Shown here piece by piece: positions 24,609-32,728 of a stretch of DNA of 32,728 nucleotides. The notes beneath the pieces were generated by a model, which had not been told where the DNA came from, ran no database searches, and saw nothing but the letters and a program-made list of their open reading frames with translations. The position numbers and the translations under genes were made by a program. This DNA is from Bacteroidales bacterium (GTDB lineage Bacteria > Bacteroidota > Bacteroidia > Bacteroidales > PXBB01), in contig PXBB01000122.1 of NCBI GenBank assembly GCA_003565735.1, positions 1 through 32,728 on the forward strand. The letters are read 5' to 3'. The first letter of the stretch is position 1. Each line of letters starts with the position of its first letter.

Positions 24609-25520
24609 ATGTGTGATATAGGTATAAGCAGCAAACATCTTAAACAGCTTGAAAACGAGGCCATTTTCGTTATGCGTGAAGTTGCTGCGCAGTTCGAAAA
24701 GCCGGCACTATTATTTTCGGGAGGTAAGGATTCTATTGTTTTGGTACATCTGGCTAAAAAAGCTTTTTTCCCATGCAAGATTCCATTTCCTCTGCTTCAT
24801 ATCGATACCGGTCACAACTTTGAAGAAACATTGGTTTACAGGGATAAACTGGCGCAAACAATGGGTTGCAAATTAATTGTGAAGTTGGTTCAGGAATCTA
24901 TTGATACGGGGCGTTGTAAGGAGGAGTGTGGCATTAATGCCAGCAGAAATAAGCTGCAAACGATAACCCTGCTGGATGCTATTGAAGAGCTCAAAATTGA
25001 TGCTGCCATAGGAGGGGGGCGCAGAGATGAGGAAAAGGCAAGAGCCAAAGAAAGGTTCTTTTCGCACAGGGATGAGTTTGGACAATGGGACCCTAAAAAC
25101 CAAAGGCCTGAACTCTGGCATATCTTTAATGGCAGAAAAAATATGGGCGAGCATTTTCGTGTCTTCCCCATCAGCAATTGGACGGAGTTAGATGTTTGGC
25201 TTTACATTTACAAAGAGCAAATACCACTGCCCGATATTTATTTTACACACAGACGCAAAGTCTTTAGAAGAAATGGTACACTCCTGGCGTATGCGCCTTT
25301 TATGACTTTGGCGCCCCACGAAAAAATTATTGAAGAAGATGTGCGCTGCCGAACCATTGGCGACATTACCTGTACAGGTCTTACAGTTTCTAAGGCCAAT
25401 GCTTTACCGGAAATTGTCAAGGAGGTAGCGGCTTCACGTATTTCAGAAAGGGGTGCGCGTGAAGATGATAAACGCTCAGAAGCAGCTATGGAGGATAGAA
25501 AAAAAGAAGGATATTTTTAA
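24609..25520 (+). CDS. cysD: Sulfate adenylyltransferase subunit 2
   Basis: 303 residues, the catalytic small subunit of ATP sulfurylase, which makes APS from ATP and sulfate. The PP-loop is SGGKDS (37-42). Family blocks HIDTGHNFEETL, GGGRRDEEKARAKER, FRVFPISNWTELDVW and the basic C-terminal MEDRKKEGYF are all present. The length equals that of E. coli CysD (302). It partners with CysN, encoded 7 bp downstream, whose GTPase drives the reaction. Confidence 0.96.
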   Translation: MCDIGISSKHLKQLENEAIFVMREVAAQFEKPALLFSGGKDSIVLVHLAKKAFFPCKIPFPLLHIDTGHNFEETLVYRDKLAQTMGCKLIVKLVQESIDTGRCKEECGINASRNKLQTITLLDAIEELKIDAAIGGGRRDEEKARAKERFFSHRDEFGQWDPKNQRPELWHIFNGRKNMGEHFRVFPISNWTELDVWLYIYKEQIPLPDIYFTHRRKVFRRNGTLLAYAPFMTLAPHEKIIEEDVRCRTIGDITCTGLTVSKANALPEIVKEVAASRISERGAREDDKRSEAAMEDRKKEGYF

Positions 25521-25527
25521 ATCAAGT

Positions 25528-26796
25528 ATGATGACTCAAAATTTACCCACTATAGGCCTTTTAAGGTTTACCACGGCAGGCAGTGTTGATGATGGTAAAA
25601 GCACGCTTATCGGGCGCCTCTTGTATGACAGCAAATCCATCTATGAAGACCAGCTCGAAAGTATTACCACAACCTCATTACGCAAAGGGAACGAAGCGGT
25701 CGATCTTTCATTGCTGACTGATGGACTAAGAGCTGAAAGAGAGCAAGGCATAACGATTGACGTAGCCTACAGATACTTCTCTACACCACTGAGGAAGTTT
25801 ATTATTGCTGATACACCCGGACACATACAATACACACGCAATATGGTTACCGGTGCCTCTACTGCTGATGTTGCCGTCATCCTTATTGATGCCCGCAAAG
25901 GTGTTCTTGAGCAAACCATACGTCATGCTTATATTGCTGCGTTGCTCAATATGAAACACGTTATCTTTTGTGTGAATAAAATGGATTTGAAAGCTTACGC
26001 CCAAAGCGTATTTGATACCATTAAAAAAGACCTCGAAAAGCTTGCAGAGCGCCTTCTATTAAAAAGCGTGCATACCATTCCCATCAGTGCCAAATATGGC
26101 GACAATGTGGTGCGGGCTTCAGCAAAAATGACATGGTACAAGCACTCACCGCTTCTGAAAGTGCTTGAAACACTCCGTATTGCTTATGATTACAGCAAGC
26201 CCCACATGCGCTTTCCGGTTCAGTATGTCTTGCGTGCCGATAATGATTTGCACAGAGACTATAGAGCTTATGCAGGGACCATTGCCGGAGGCAGGATTTG
26301 TCAAGGGCAAAAAGTAACCGTGTTGCCTCAAAACTTAAATACCCATATTAAACGTATTGAAGTTTTTGGGCAGAAAGTTGATGAGGCTAAGTCCGGAGAT
26401 GCCGTAGCAATTATACTACAAGACGATCTTGATGTGTCGAGGGGCGACATGATTGTCCCTGCCGCGAATTTGCCGGAAGTCAGCAAAGAGTTTAAGGCTA
26501 CGATATGCTGGTTCAATGCTGCTCCTCTTGATACGGAAAAAAGATACGTATTCCGACAAAACACAAGAGAGATGAAGTGTTTTGTGAAAACAGTCAATTA
26601 TAAGCTTAACATCAACACACTGGACGAAAACTATACTGATAAATGTATAGAAATGAACGCTATAGCTGAGGTGACCATTAAAACGGCACAACCTGCCTTT
26701 ATTGATGATTACAATACCAACCCGTCAACCGGCAGTTTTATTATCATTGATGAAGAAACCAATGAAACCCTCGCTGCCGGTATGATTAGAAAATAG
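25528..26796 (+). CDS. cysN: Sulfate adenylyltransferase subunit 1 (GTPase)
   Basis: 422 residues from the ATG at 25528, seven bases after the cysD stop. An upstream in-frame ATG at 25453 lies inside cysD and would add 25 unrelated residues. It is an EF-Tu-like GTPase. G1 is GSVDDGKST (18-26) and G2 lies near EQGITIDVAYRYF. G3 is DTPGH (95-99) and G4 is NKMD (150-153). Beta-barrel domains II and III follow. It couples GTP hydrolysis to APS synthesis by CysD. It ends normally at GMIRK and carries no fused CysC kinase domain, in line with direct use of APS by the reductase of this operon. A small hairpin (26822-26834) follows the stop. Confidence 0.95.
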   Translation: MMTQNLPTIGLLRFTTAGSVDDGKSTLIGRLLYDSKSIYEDQLESITTTSLRKGNEAVDLSLLTDGLRAEREQGITIDVAYRYFSTPLRKFIIADTPGHIQYTRNMVTGASTADVAVILIDARKGVLEQTIRHAYIAALLNMKHVIFCVNKMDLKAYAQSVFDTIKKDLEKLAERLLLKSVHTIPISAKYGDNVVRASAKMTWYKHSPLLKVLETLRIAYDYSKPHMRFPVQYVLRADNDLHRDYRAYAGTIAGGRICQGQKVTVLPQNLNTHIKRIEVFGQKVDEAKSGDAVAIILQDDLDVSRGDMIVPAANLPEVSKEFKATICWFNAAPLDTEKRYVFRQNTREMKCFVKTVNYKLNINTLDENYTDKCIEMNAIAEVTIKTAQPAFIDDYNTNPSTGSFIIIDEETNETLAAGMIRK

Positions 26797-26821
26797 TTTT
26801 TCAAAATAATCCGGCGGTATG

Positions 26822-26904
26822 GTGCAAGCTGCACGACGTATTAGAAGTGTATAATGGGGCTGAGGTGCCGGAGGCATGAAGTATCGGCTTTTGTATGGCC
26901 GGCA
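26822..26904. repeat. Two hairpins between convergent genes
   Basis: GTGCA-AGC-TGCAC at 26822-26834 and a wider TGCCGG/CCGGCA pair at 26866-26871 and 26899-26904. They lie between the ends of cysN and the hydrolase gene and may help end transcription from both sides, though no T-run follows either. Confidence 0.35.
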
Positions 26905-26921
26905 ATCTGTATGGGCAGTTT

Positions 26922-27713
26922 TCAGTCGTTCAGTTGGTTTAAGATAAATTGGCGCATGGCTGAGAAAACAGCTGTTTTTTTTTCGTAATGGGGTATGTGG
27001 CCGCAATCTTTTATGTGGTAAGTGATTGTTGTGCTGTGTGTTTTCTCCAGTATGGCTGTGAGCTGTTTTACGGAGCCGTAGTTGTCGTCTTTGCCCTGTA
27101 TGGCCAGTATGGGGCTTTTTATTTGAGGGAGGATGTTCGTAATATCCCACTTTAGTGCATTATCAGAAATCCAAAAGCGGCTCCAGTTGTTAAAAAGTGT
27201 ATCGGTTTTATCGGCATGGTATGCGGCAAGGTGCTTTTTTAGCGGTCCTTGTTTATATTTCTCAATAACTTCTTTGACGCCGTTTTGGGTTACATTTTCG
27301 CAAAAAACATGCGCTGCTTCAACTATTAAAGCCATAACACTTTGGGGGTATTTGGCTGCAAACAGCAATGCAATTGTTCCGCCATCACTGTGTCCTATGG
27401 GTATTATTTTTTCTCTGATGTCTAACTTTTCAAGCAGTTGCGGTAAAAAACTGTAAGCTTCTTCATGCATATAAAGGGCCTCATTTGCTTTGTTTTTTAT
27501 TTCCGATAAACCGTATCCAAACCTGTCTAAAAGCAGTACCGGACACCCGACAGCTTCGGACAGCTCTCGGGGAAATTGACGCCATTGCGCCGAGCAGCCC
27601 AGACCTTCATGCAGGAAAACCAGAAAAGGCCTGCCGCCAGTAGCATACTTGCTGTTTTGAATACTGTAGTACAGCTGCCTGTTATTGATATCAACAAATG
27701 CTTCTTTATCCAT
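26922..27713 (-). CDS. Alpha/beta hydrolase
   Basis: 263 residues, no signal peptide. The nucleophile elbow is GHSDGG (S109). The likely acid is D210 in GKDDNYG and the catalytic His is H239 in CGHIPH, in the usual order and spacing. The oxyanion region HEGLG (35-39) and LLLDRFGYGLS (60-70) belong to the same fold. The cap region (about 135-190) is typical of lactonase and ester or C-C hydrolases, but the substrate cannot be deduced. It stands alone, convergent with the sulfate operon. Confidence 0.88.
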   Translation of the reverse strand: MDKEAFVDINNRQLYYSIQNSKYATGGRPFLVFLHEGLGCSAQWRQFPRELSEAVGCPVLLLDRFGYGLSEIKNKANEALYMHEEAYSFLPQLLEKLDIREKIIPIGHSDGGTIALLFAAKYPQSVMALIVEAAHVFCENVTQNGVKEVIEKYKQGPLKKHLAAYHADKTDTLFNNWSRFWISDNALKWDITNILPQIKSPILAIQGKDDNYGSVKQLTAILEKTHSTTITYHIKDCGHIPHYEKKTAVFSAMRQFILNQLND

Positions 27714-27735
27714 TTTTTCAAAATTGTATGCATTT

Positions 27736-27770
27736 CAAAGTTAAAAAAAACATACATGCTGACCGGCAAA
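27736..27770 (-). promoter_or_regulatory. Possible promoter for the hydrolase gene
   Basis: Read on the minus strand, TAACTTTG (27743 to 27736) matches TAnnTTTG 23 bp before the ATG. TTTG (27770-27767) lies 23 bp further upstream, slightly beyond the normal spacing. Confidence 0.4.
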
Positions 27771-27796
27771 ATCAGTATTTTTTTTTAGATTTGCTT

Positions 27797-27855
27797 GTGC
27801 TCTTTAACCTGCATGATGCAAAAGATTTACCAGTGCGTAATGCCGGTTAAAGCAC
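27797..27855. repeat. Inverted repeat between divergent genes
   Basis: GTGC(TC)TTTAACC at 27797-27809 pairs with GGTTAAAGCAC at 27845-27855 over 11 bp with a 2-nt bulge. The loop contains TGCATGATGCA. It sits 44 bp before the CYTH gene and could be a leader structure or operator. Confidence 0.4.
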
Positions 27856-27898
27856 TTCTATCTTTAGAGTTTTACTAATCCGGAAAACAATTATTCTG

Positions 27899-28375
27899 AT
27901 GGCTTTTGAAATAGAACGCAAGTTTCTCATAAAAGACAAAAACATACTTAAGGGTTTGCAAAATGGCGAGCATTTGATACAAGGCTACCTGTCACTAACA
28001 TCTGAAAATATTGTGCGGTTAAGAGTCAAACAAAATTTGACAGCCTTTATCACTATTAAAAGGTCCGTAACGCCTGTCAGGAAGTATGAGTATGAATATG
28101 AAATACCTGTTGAAGAGGCCCTTTCAATGCTTAAAAATATTTGTGTCAAACCTTTGATTGAGAAGAAAAGGTATCTCATTAACAGCCATGGCTTTAAGTG
28201 GGAAATAGATGTTTTTGAGGGGGTCTTCGCCGGTATAGTTATCGCAGAGATTGAATTGCCTGAGGAGCATACCCCATTTGAAAAACCATCATGGATAGGC
28301 GACGAAGTAACGTATGATCCGGCCTATAGGAATGCCGAAATGGTGAGGCGTTTCAGAAATTCGGGCGGTTCTTAA
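27899..28375 (+). CDS. CYTH-domain (triphosphate tunnel metalloenzyme) protein
   Basis: 158 residues covering one CYTH domain. The signature ExExK is E4, E6 and K8 in FEIERKFL. Later strands supply the expected basic and acidic tunnel residues (RLRVK, ITIKR, EYEYEIP, KKRYLI, WEIDVFEG, IAEIELP). Small bacterial members of this length are usually inorganic triphosphatases or act on other triphosphates. The family also contains class IV adenylate cyclases and thiamine triphosphatase, so the substrate is open. It ends 3 bp from the end of the convergent PPDK-like gene. Confidence 0.88.
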   Translation: MAFEIERKFLIKDKNILKGLQNGEHLIQGYLSLTSENIVRLRVKQNLTAFITIKRSVTPVRKYEYEYEIPVEEALSMLKNICVKPLIEKKRYLINSHGFKWEIDVFEGVFAGIVIAEIELPEEHTPFEKPSWIGDEVTYDPAYRNAEMVRRFRNSGGS

Positions 28376-28378
28376 GAA

Positions 28379-31300
28379 TCATTTGAGGGTGTCAAAATCT
28401 TTAAGTTCCGTTTCGTAATGCCCCATATAAATACTGCCATGCCACCCGTCTATAGCAATAAATTCGAAAGGTTTAAGAGACTTGTTGTTGACTTTGAGGA
28501 TTTTGTTTTGTTCGTCAACAATGAGTTCTACACAGTTTACCACGCATATTTTTTCAAGCCTTGAGGCGGTCACAGCAGCGTGAGAAGTGATGCCACCACG
28601 ACCGGTGATAAGGCCATCGCATTTGAATATCATTTCGATATCATCAGGCACGGTGTCGGGGCGCACCAGTATTCTTTTGTCGTTGGGATGGTTTTTTTCG
28701 AGTTTTTCAAGGTCGTTGATGTCAAAGGCCAGCCTTCCGTTAAGGACGCCACTGCCTATGCCGGTGCCTCTGGCAAAGAGCTTCATCTTTTTCGGAGAGC
28801 TTTTAAAAACGGCTACCTTTTCCTTCTTCTTTATATATTGGTCGCGTGTTTGCAATATGTAAAAATCTTCAGGTGCTGCAGATTCGAAAGTAAATTCAAT
28901 CTCCTGGTGGTTAAAGCCGAGTTTGTCAATAAGCTCTGAGCATAAGCCGAAAATTCTTTTGTATAAAGCAGGAAAAGCATTTTCGAGTGTGAAAGAGGGC
29001 GCACTGTGATTGTCTTTAATTTGCTTGTTGGCTACTGGCAAAACGTGCACAAGGCCTGCAACGACGTCCTCGCCCTGGCTGCAAAAAGTAAAATCACCAT
29101 TAAGATGTATGCCGGGCTTAGGATTTGAGGTGTCGTGTGTAAAAACAACACCGGTACCCGACTCGTGCGAAATATTGCCGAGAACCATCTTTTGTATAAT
29201 AACTGCCGTGCCCCACTCATCAGCTATTTGAAGGTTTTCGCGATAGACCTTAGCTCTTTCAGAGTTCCACGAGTCGAAAACATGTAAAATGGCTTGTTTG
29301 AGTTGCGCAAAAGGCGCGCTTACAAAACCAACGTTATGATTTTCAAGTTCTTTTTTGTAGGCAAATGCCATTTCACGCATTTGAGCATCTGAAAACATTA
29401 TCTTTTGGTCAACTTTGTATTTGTTTTTAAATGCCACCATCAGCTTATCGAAAATGTCCCTGTCTAATCCATAGGCCATGCCCCATGTTTGTAAAAGACG
29501 GCGGTAGCAGTCCCAGGAAGTCCACCCAAAATTTTTTCTGCGGCTTAAACTTTCTACGATGTCATCATTCATGCCAACGTTAAGAAAAGTATTCATAGCG
29601 CCGGGCATTGAAATAGCTGTTCCCGATCTGACAGATAATAAAAGGGGCTTTTGGGGGTTGCCAAATTCAAGGCCTGTCATTTTTTCGAGACTATGAATGT
29701 GTTTTTTAATATAGTAATCAATTTCTGTGTTTAACTTGGGGTGGTTTAAAATGGACGTTTTCCTTCGAAACACTTCTGTGGTTAGCACAAAGCCTGGTGG
29801 GACAGGCATGCCGGCAAGCAGCATTTTTTTTAGAAAATACGCTTTGGAACCCAAAAAAACGGGATTATCCATGTCCTTGGTGGTGCTGTACAAAGGGCTT
29901 ACAATCAAATCGGGATCATACGTCATGATGTTTCTGATATCCTCGCTGCGTAAATTGTCAACCATATGCTGCATGGAGTTAATTATTTTGATAATGAAAT
30001 TATCAAGCATCTGTATCAAAAAGGCAGAAGATATCATTTCACGATAAAATGTTTCGGCTTTTTTGTGAAATATCTCTTTCGGGTCATGCTCCTTGTCTTT
30101 TAAGAAAAGCTGTCCTATGGTGATTTTCAGAAGTCTGTCATAGGGCCGTATGAAGTATTTGTTAATGATCTCTTTGATGTTTTCTTCCAGAAAGCGCAAA
30201 AGGTTTATGTATTGTTCCAGTGTAAAACTTTGTGATGCAAGGCTGTACTTAAACATTTGCAAGTTAGACTCGAAGCCCTGATTTGTAATACCATCAAGTT
30301 TAAGGCCCTCATAAAACAGTTCAAATATATGGTATATTTTGTTGAGGGTTTTGCCGGTTATATAATCCGTTTTTAGCGTTTCTATATGGTTCTGCATAAG
30401 CCTCGATGCGACAAATTCGAGCCTGAATGTAAGTCCAAGCGCTTCAAATTTTTTCTCCCGATAATCGCCGTACATAGAAGGTATGCCAAAAGCCACATGT
30501 CGTTTGTAATAGATGTTTTCCCAGCCCTTGCTTGGTTTGGCATCAAAAATGGTTTCGTTAAGAAAGGACATTATCTTAAACACCTTTTTTAATGCGCAAT
30601 CATAACGTTTTTCCTGAATGAGCTTTTCGAGCTTCTGAATACTTTCCGTATCCACGAAAGTGTATTTTTTAAGTATGCTGGTAATATTTATGACCTCAAA
30701 AGAGTACTTCTCGCGTAACAAAAAATTGAGGTGGTGAAGCATGCTGATACGCTCTATGTTAAGCGTATCTTTACTGTTGAGGCTTTTAAGCATCTTGCCA
30801 AAAGTAGCCTGATCGTACGAGAAAATATCTGTAGGTTTTATATGGTGTTTTTCGCACAGTTTTTTCAAAATGACTTGTGGCTTTTTGAACCATTTGTTTT
30901 CGGGGACTATCGAAAGCAAGACATCAGTAGGGACAATTTTGTCAAGGTAGCTTATATCAAGCGAATACCAAAAGCTCACAATGGCTTCGGTAAGGTGTAC
31001 TTGAGTGTTGTTGCTTTCAATGTGGATTTGTTTGCGTAAAAAGTGAATGAGCTTATCCTGGCGTTGTGTCATTTCGTCCATGGCAGTAGTAACATCACGC
31101 AACTCCCCCTCGGCACCTATCTCATTAAAATAAACAGGAAAAATTCTTGTCAGCTGTTTGATTTGCTTATATATGGGTGATATCTCCGCATTGAGCAATT
31201 TGCTGACATCTCTTTGAAAAAGGTCTGTATCGAAGATAAAAATACCACCAATTTTGAGATTTAAAATAAGGGCGGATAAAAGGTTGCGGAATGTTGTAGG

Positions 31301-32470
31301 GCTGGTTTCTATAAATTCAAGCCATACTCTTAAATTTTTTATATGATTTGGGTCGGTATGCCATTGCCAGTCATTTTTAATGAAAATTTTGCCGGGGGTT
31401 ACAAAACCCAGATGTATCAGTTGCTGTTCAAATAGTTTTAAAAGCTTTTTGTCTTTTGTTTTTATAATTTCTTTACCTAATGTTAAAACACAATCGAGTA
31501 CTATATTTTTATGTTTAACACCAAACTCACCAAAAAGCTGAAATATATTTTCTAAAAATTCTTTGGCATCGTCAGGCTCAAGTTCTTTACGAATTTCTTT
31601 CAAAATTCTGTTTATTTCCCACAATAAGTGGTCTTTAAGGTGAGCCATGCAGGGCAGGTGTATAAGGTATATGATGTAGTAAAATTTTTCGATAGCTTTT
31701 TCAAAACCTTCCATTGATTGGCGGAAGTGCTTGGCTATGTCGTTGTAAAAAATGTCTGCCTGCTCAAGGTCTTGCCATTTTTCAGCACTTTTTATGGTGC
31801 TCTTGATTTGCCTGAAGTAGTCAGGTCCTATTTTTTTTATAAATGCTGCATAGTCCTTCGAGAAAAGCGTTCGGTTTCTTTTATACCAGCCTCCAAAGTC
31901 ACTGGTTCCCATCCATAAGTCAATGCTTTCCTGCAAAACTTTTTGAGTAAACTTTCTGATTTTTTCTTCAAAAGCTTTATCAGTAGCCAGGTTTTTGAAA
32001 TGCTTTTTGAAGTAGTTGGCATTTTTAATAAAAATCCTGTTGTTATCGGGGTAAGTCTGTTCAATAATTGAAAGCACCGAATTGATGATGCTTTTGTTTT
32101 GTTCATTGTTTGTCAGGTTGCCTAAAAACTCTATAAAAGATTGAAAAACAGTTGTTTTAGTGTTGTCGTTATAAGGGGTGTTCAACAGGCTTTGTCCAAT
32201 ATCTAATAAAACCTTGATTGATTCGACGTTTTGACTATGAAAAAACCAAAAATCGCCCAACAGTATTTTTCTATATTCATTAGCAACAAATTCATTATCA
32301 GCATAGGGGTGGTTGTATTCAAACAGAAATTCTTTAACCCTCTTATGAATACCAAAGTGTTTTTCGGATAAAGCCAGAAGTTCTGATTGTTTTTCAGGCA
32401 GCTTAATATCGGATATACGCGTGGCTTCAAGGTTTACTTGTAAAGCTTTTGATTTTATTGTTTTCTTCAT
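28379..32470 (-). CDS. PPDK-like phosphotransferase: large helical N-terminus, ATP-binding and phosphohistidine domains, no PEP barrel
   Basis: 1363 residues, cytoplasmic. Residues 1-860 are mostly helical and match nothing I recognise. From about 870 to 1215 lies the ATP-grasp domain of pyruvate, phosphate dikinase (PPDK). Its blocks are FLGSKAYFLKKM, SVRSGTAISMPGAMNT (R948), GTGVVFTHDTSNP, QGEDVVAG and EIEFTFESA followed by YILQTRD. From about 1215 to 1330 lies the swivelling domain with the phospho-His H1297 in GRGGITSHAA. The protein ends about 65 residues later, where PPDK would continue with its PEP/pyruvate-binding TIM barrel. No barrel signature is visible in the N-terminal part either. 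It should bind ATP and phosphorylate its own His, but the acceptor is unknown. Names such as PEP synthase would therefore be misleading. It appears to be monocistronic. Confidence 0.85.
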   Translation of the reverse strand: MKKTIKSKALQVNLEATRISDIKLPEKQSELLALSEKHFGIHKRVKEFLFEYNHPYADNEFVANEYRKILLGDFWFFHSQNVESIKVLLDIGQSLLNTPYNDNTKTTVFQSFIEFLGNLTNNEQNKSIINSVLSIIEQTYPDNNRIFIKNANYFKKHFKNLATDKAFEEKIRKFTQKVLQESIDLWMGTSDFGGWYKRNRTLFSKDYAAFIKKIGPDYFRQIKSTIKSAEKWQDLEQADIFYNDIAKHFRQSMEGFEKAIEKFYYIIYLIHLPCMAHLKDHLLWEINRILKEIRKELEPDDAKEFLENIFQLFGEFGVKHKNIVLDCVLTLGKEIIKTKDKKLLKLFEQQLIHLGFVTPGKIFIKNDWQWHTDPNHIKNLRVWLEFIETSPTTFRNLLSALILNLKIGGIFIFDTDLFQRDVSKLLNAEISPIYKQIKQLTRIFPVYFNEIGAEGELRDVTTAMDEMTQRQDKLIHFLRKQIHIESNNTQVHLTEAIVSFWYSLDISYLDKIVPTDVLLSIVPENKWFKKPQVILKKLCEKHHIKPTDIFSYDQATFGKMLKSLNSKDTLNIERISMLHHLNFLLREKYSFEVINITSILKKYTFVDTESIQKLEKLIQEKRYDCALKKVFKIMSFLNETIFDAKPSKGWENIYYKRHVAFGIPSMYGDYREKKFEALGLTFRLEFVASRLMQNHIETLKTDYITGKTLNKIYHIFELFYEGLKLDGITNQGFESNLQMFKYSLASQSFTLEQYINLLRFLEENIKEIINKYFIRPYDRLLKITIGQLFLKDKEHDPKEIFHKKAETFYREMISSAFLIQMLDNFIIKIINSMQHMVDNLRSEDIRNIMTYDPDLIVSPLYSTTKDMDNPVFLGSKAYFLKKMLLAGMPVPPGFVLTTEVFRRKTSILNHPKLNTEIDYYIKKHIHSLEKMTGLEFGNPQKPLLLSVRSGTAISMPGAMNTFLNVGMNDDIVESLSRRKNFGWTSWDCYRRLLQTWGMAYGLDRDIFDKLMVAFKNKYKVDQKIMFSDAQMREMAFAYKKELENHNVGFVSAPFAQLKQAILHVFDSWNSERAKVYRENLQIADEWGTAVIIQKMVLGNISHESGTGVVFTHDTSNPKPGIHLNGDFTFCSQGEDVVAGLVHVLPVANKQIKDNHSAPSFTLENAFPALYKRIFGLCSELIDKLGFNHQEIEFTFESAAPEDFYILQTRDQYIKKKEKVAVFKSSPKKMKLFARGTGIGSGVLNGRLAFDINDLEKLEKNHPNDKRILVRPDTVPDDIEMIFKCDGLITGRGGITSHAAVTASRLEKICVVNCVELIVDEQNKILKVNNKSLKPFEFIAIDGWHGSIYMGHYETELKDFDTLK

Positions 32471-32555
32471 GGAGGATTTCTTTAAAAAGTAAATTTACAA
32501 TAAAAAAACCATTTTCCTATTATAAGAAAACATCAGGGTCAAATCTTTTTTTTCT

Positions 32556-32583
32556 GTTACTTTTGCATTCGTCCAAAAGTAAC
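32556..32583. repeat. Dispersed palindromic repeat, copy 2
   Basis: GTTACTTTTG and CAAAAGTAAC are perfect 10-bp arms around CATTCGTC. The sequence is the same as at 14138-14165 apart from single-base changes, with the same T-rich lead. Here it opens a longer repeat element that runs to the window edge. Confidence 0.75.
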
Positions 32584-32633
32584 CAAAAGACTCGACAAAA
32601 CGAATCTTCCCAGCGCTCTGCCACAGCACAAAC

Positions 32634-32728
32634 AATACAAGCAAGAGGGTGTAGAATTACCGACTGTTAGTCAGTCGGTAATACCACAAACGCAAGCGGC
32701 CTTCAGCCGCTGCGCCCTTGCTGTATTG
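32634..32728. repeat. Nested inverted-repeat element, cut by the window end
   Basis: The outer arms CAATACAAGCAAGAGGG (32634-32650) and CCCTTGCTGTATTG (to 32728) are imperfect reverse complements. Between them lie two further hairpins. ATTACCGACTG pairs with CAGTCGGTAAT (32656-32666 and 32672-32682, perfect 11 bp), and AGCGGC pairs with GCCGCT (32695-32700 and 32706-32711). Folded, this gives a three-way-junction-like shape. The right end is missing. Confidence 0.7.

Noticed and set aside
27899-28375. Class IV adenylate cyclase
   Set aside because: The CYTH fold is shared, but short bacterial members of this kind are usually triphosphatases; nothing visible favours cyclase activity.
28379-32470. 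Phosphoenolpyruvate synthase or true pyruvate, phosphate dikinase
   Set aside because: The PEP/pyruvate-binding TIM barrel is absent; only the ATP-grasp and phospho-His domains are present.
32449-32670. 73-codon open frame at the window end
   Set aside because: It overlaps the start of the PPDK-like gene and the repeat element; its apparent similarity to the frame at 14064 comes from the shared palindrome.

Overview
The window comes from a member of the phylum Bacteroidota, probably class Bacteroidia or a relative. The signs are a type IX secretion (T9SS) C-terminal sorting domain, two-component-regulator propeller plus Y_Y_Y architecture, a FISUMP lipoprotein, a DUF2027-Smr protein, and upstream elements of the TTTG-N20-TAnnTTTG promoter type. 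Base composition is moderately A+T-rich, and most so in the block at about 19.7-22.8 kb. No transposase, rRNA or CRISPR array was found. I cannot name a genus from the sequence.

Layout. Positions 1-210 hold a tRNA(Asn)-like remnant interrupted by two palindromes, a strong intrinsic terminator and a short direct repeat. An Hpt-domain gene (597-908) then converges on a large membrane-anchored propeller/class III cyclase (953-4216, minus). Next come two large exported proteins: a YadA-head-repeat/peptidase S74 fibre protein (4480-8976) and a T9SS-sorted surface protein (9050-11566). On the minus strand, a DUF2027-Smr gene is followed by a second cyclase with a cNMP-binding domain (11570-13886). 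A repeat-rich gap leads to recQ, overlapped by an alkyladenine DNA glycosylase gene (14418-16951). After a 650-bp gap with a long imperfect inverted repeat come a DUF4892-OmpA protein and a FISUMP lipoprotein (17600-19415).

From 19.4 to 22.85 kb lies what looks like an accessory island. It has a helically phased TCTTGTAAAA repeat array, a G8 tract, and a tight two-gene unit encoding a TPR protein and a PLD-nuclease/J-domain protein. A sulfate assimilation operon follows (APS reductase cysH, a PiT-family permease, cysD, cysN; 22852-26796). After it come an alpha/beta hydrolase (minus), a CYTH phosphatase (plus), and a 1363-residue PPDK-like phosphotransferase without a PEP-binding barrel (28379-32470, minus). 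The window ends inside a nested inverted-repeat element whose left part also occurs at 14.1 kb.

The clearest pathway is sulfate uptake, activation to APS and direct APS reduction. Two class III cyclases suggest cyclic-nucleotide signalling, but only the second carries the canonical ATP-selecting residues. The best candidates for something undescribed are the TPR + PLD/J-domain pair with its phased upstream repeats, the barrel-less PPDK-like protein, and the cyclase with altered base-recognition residues.
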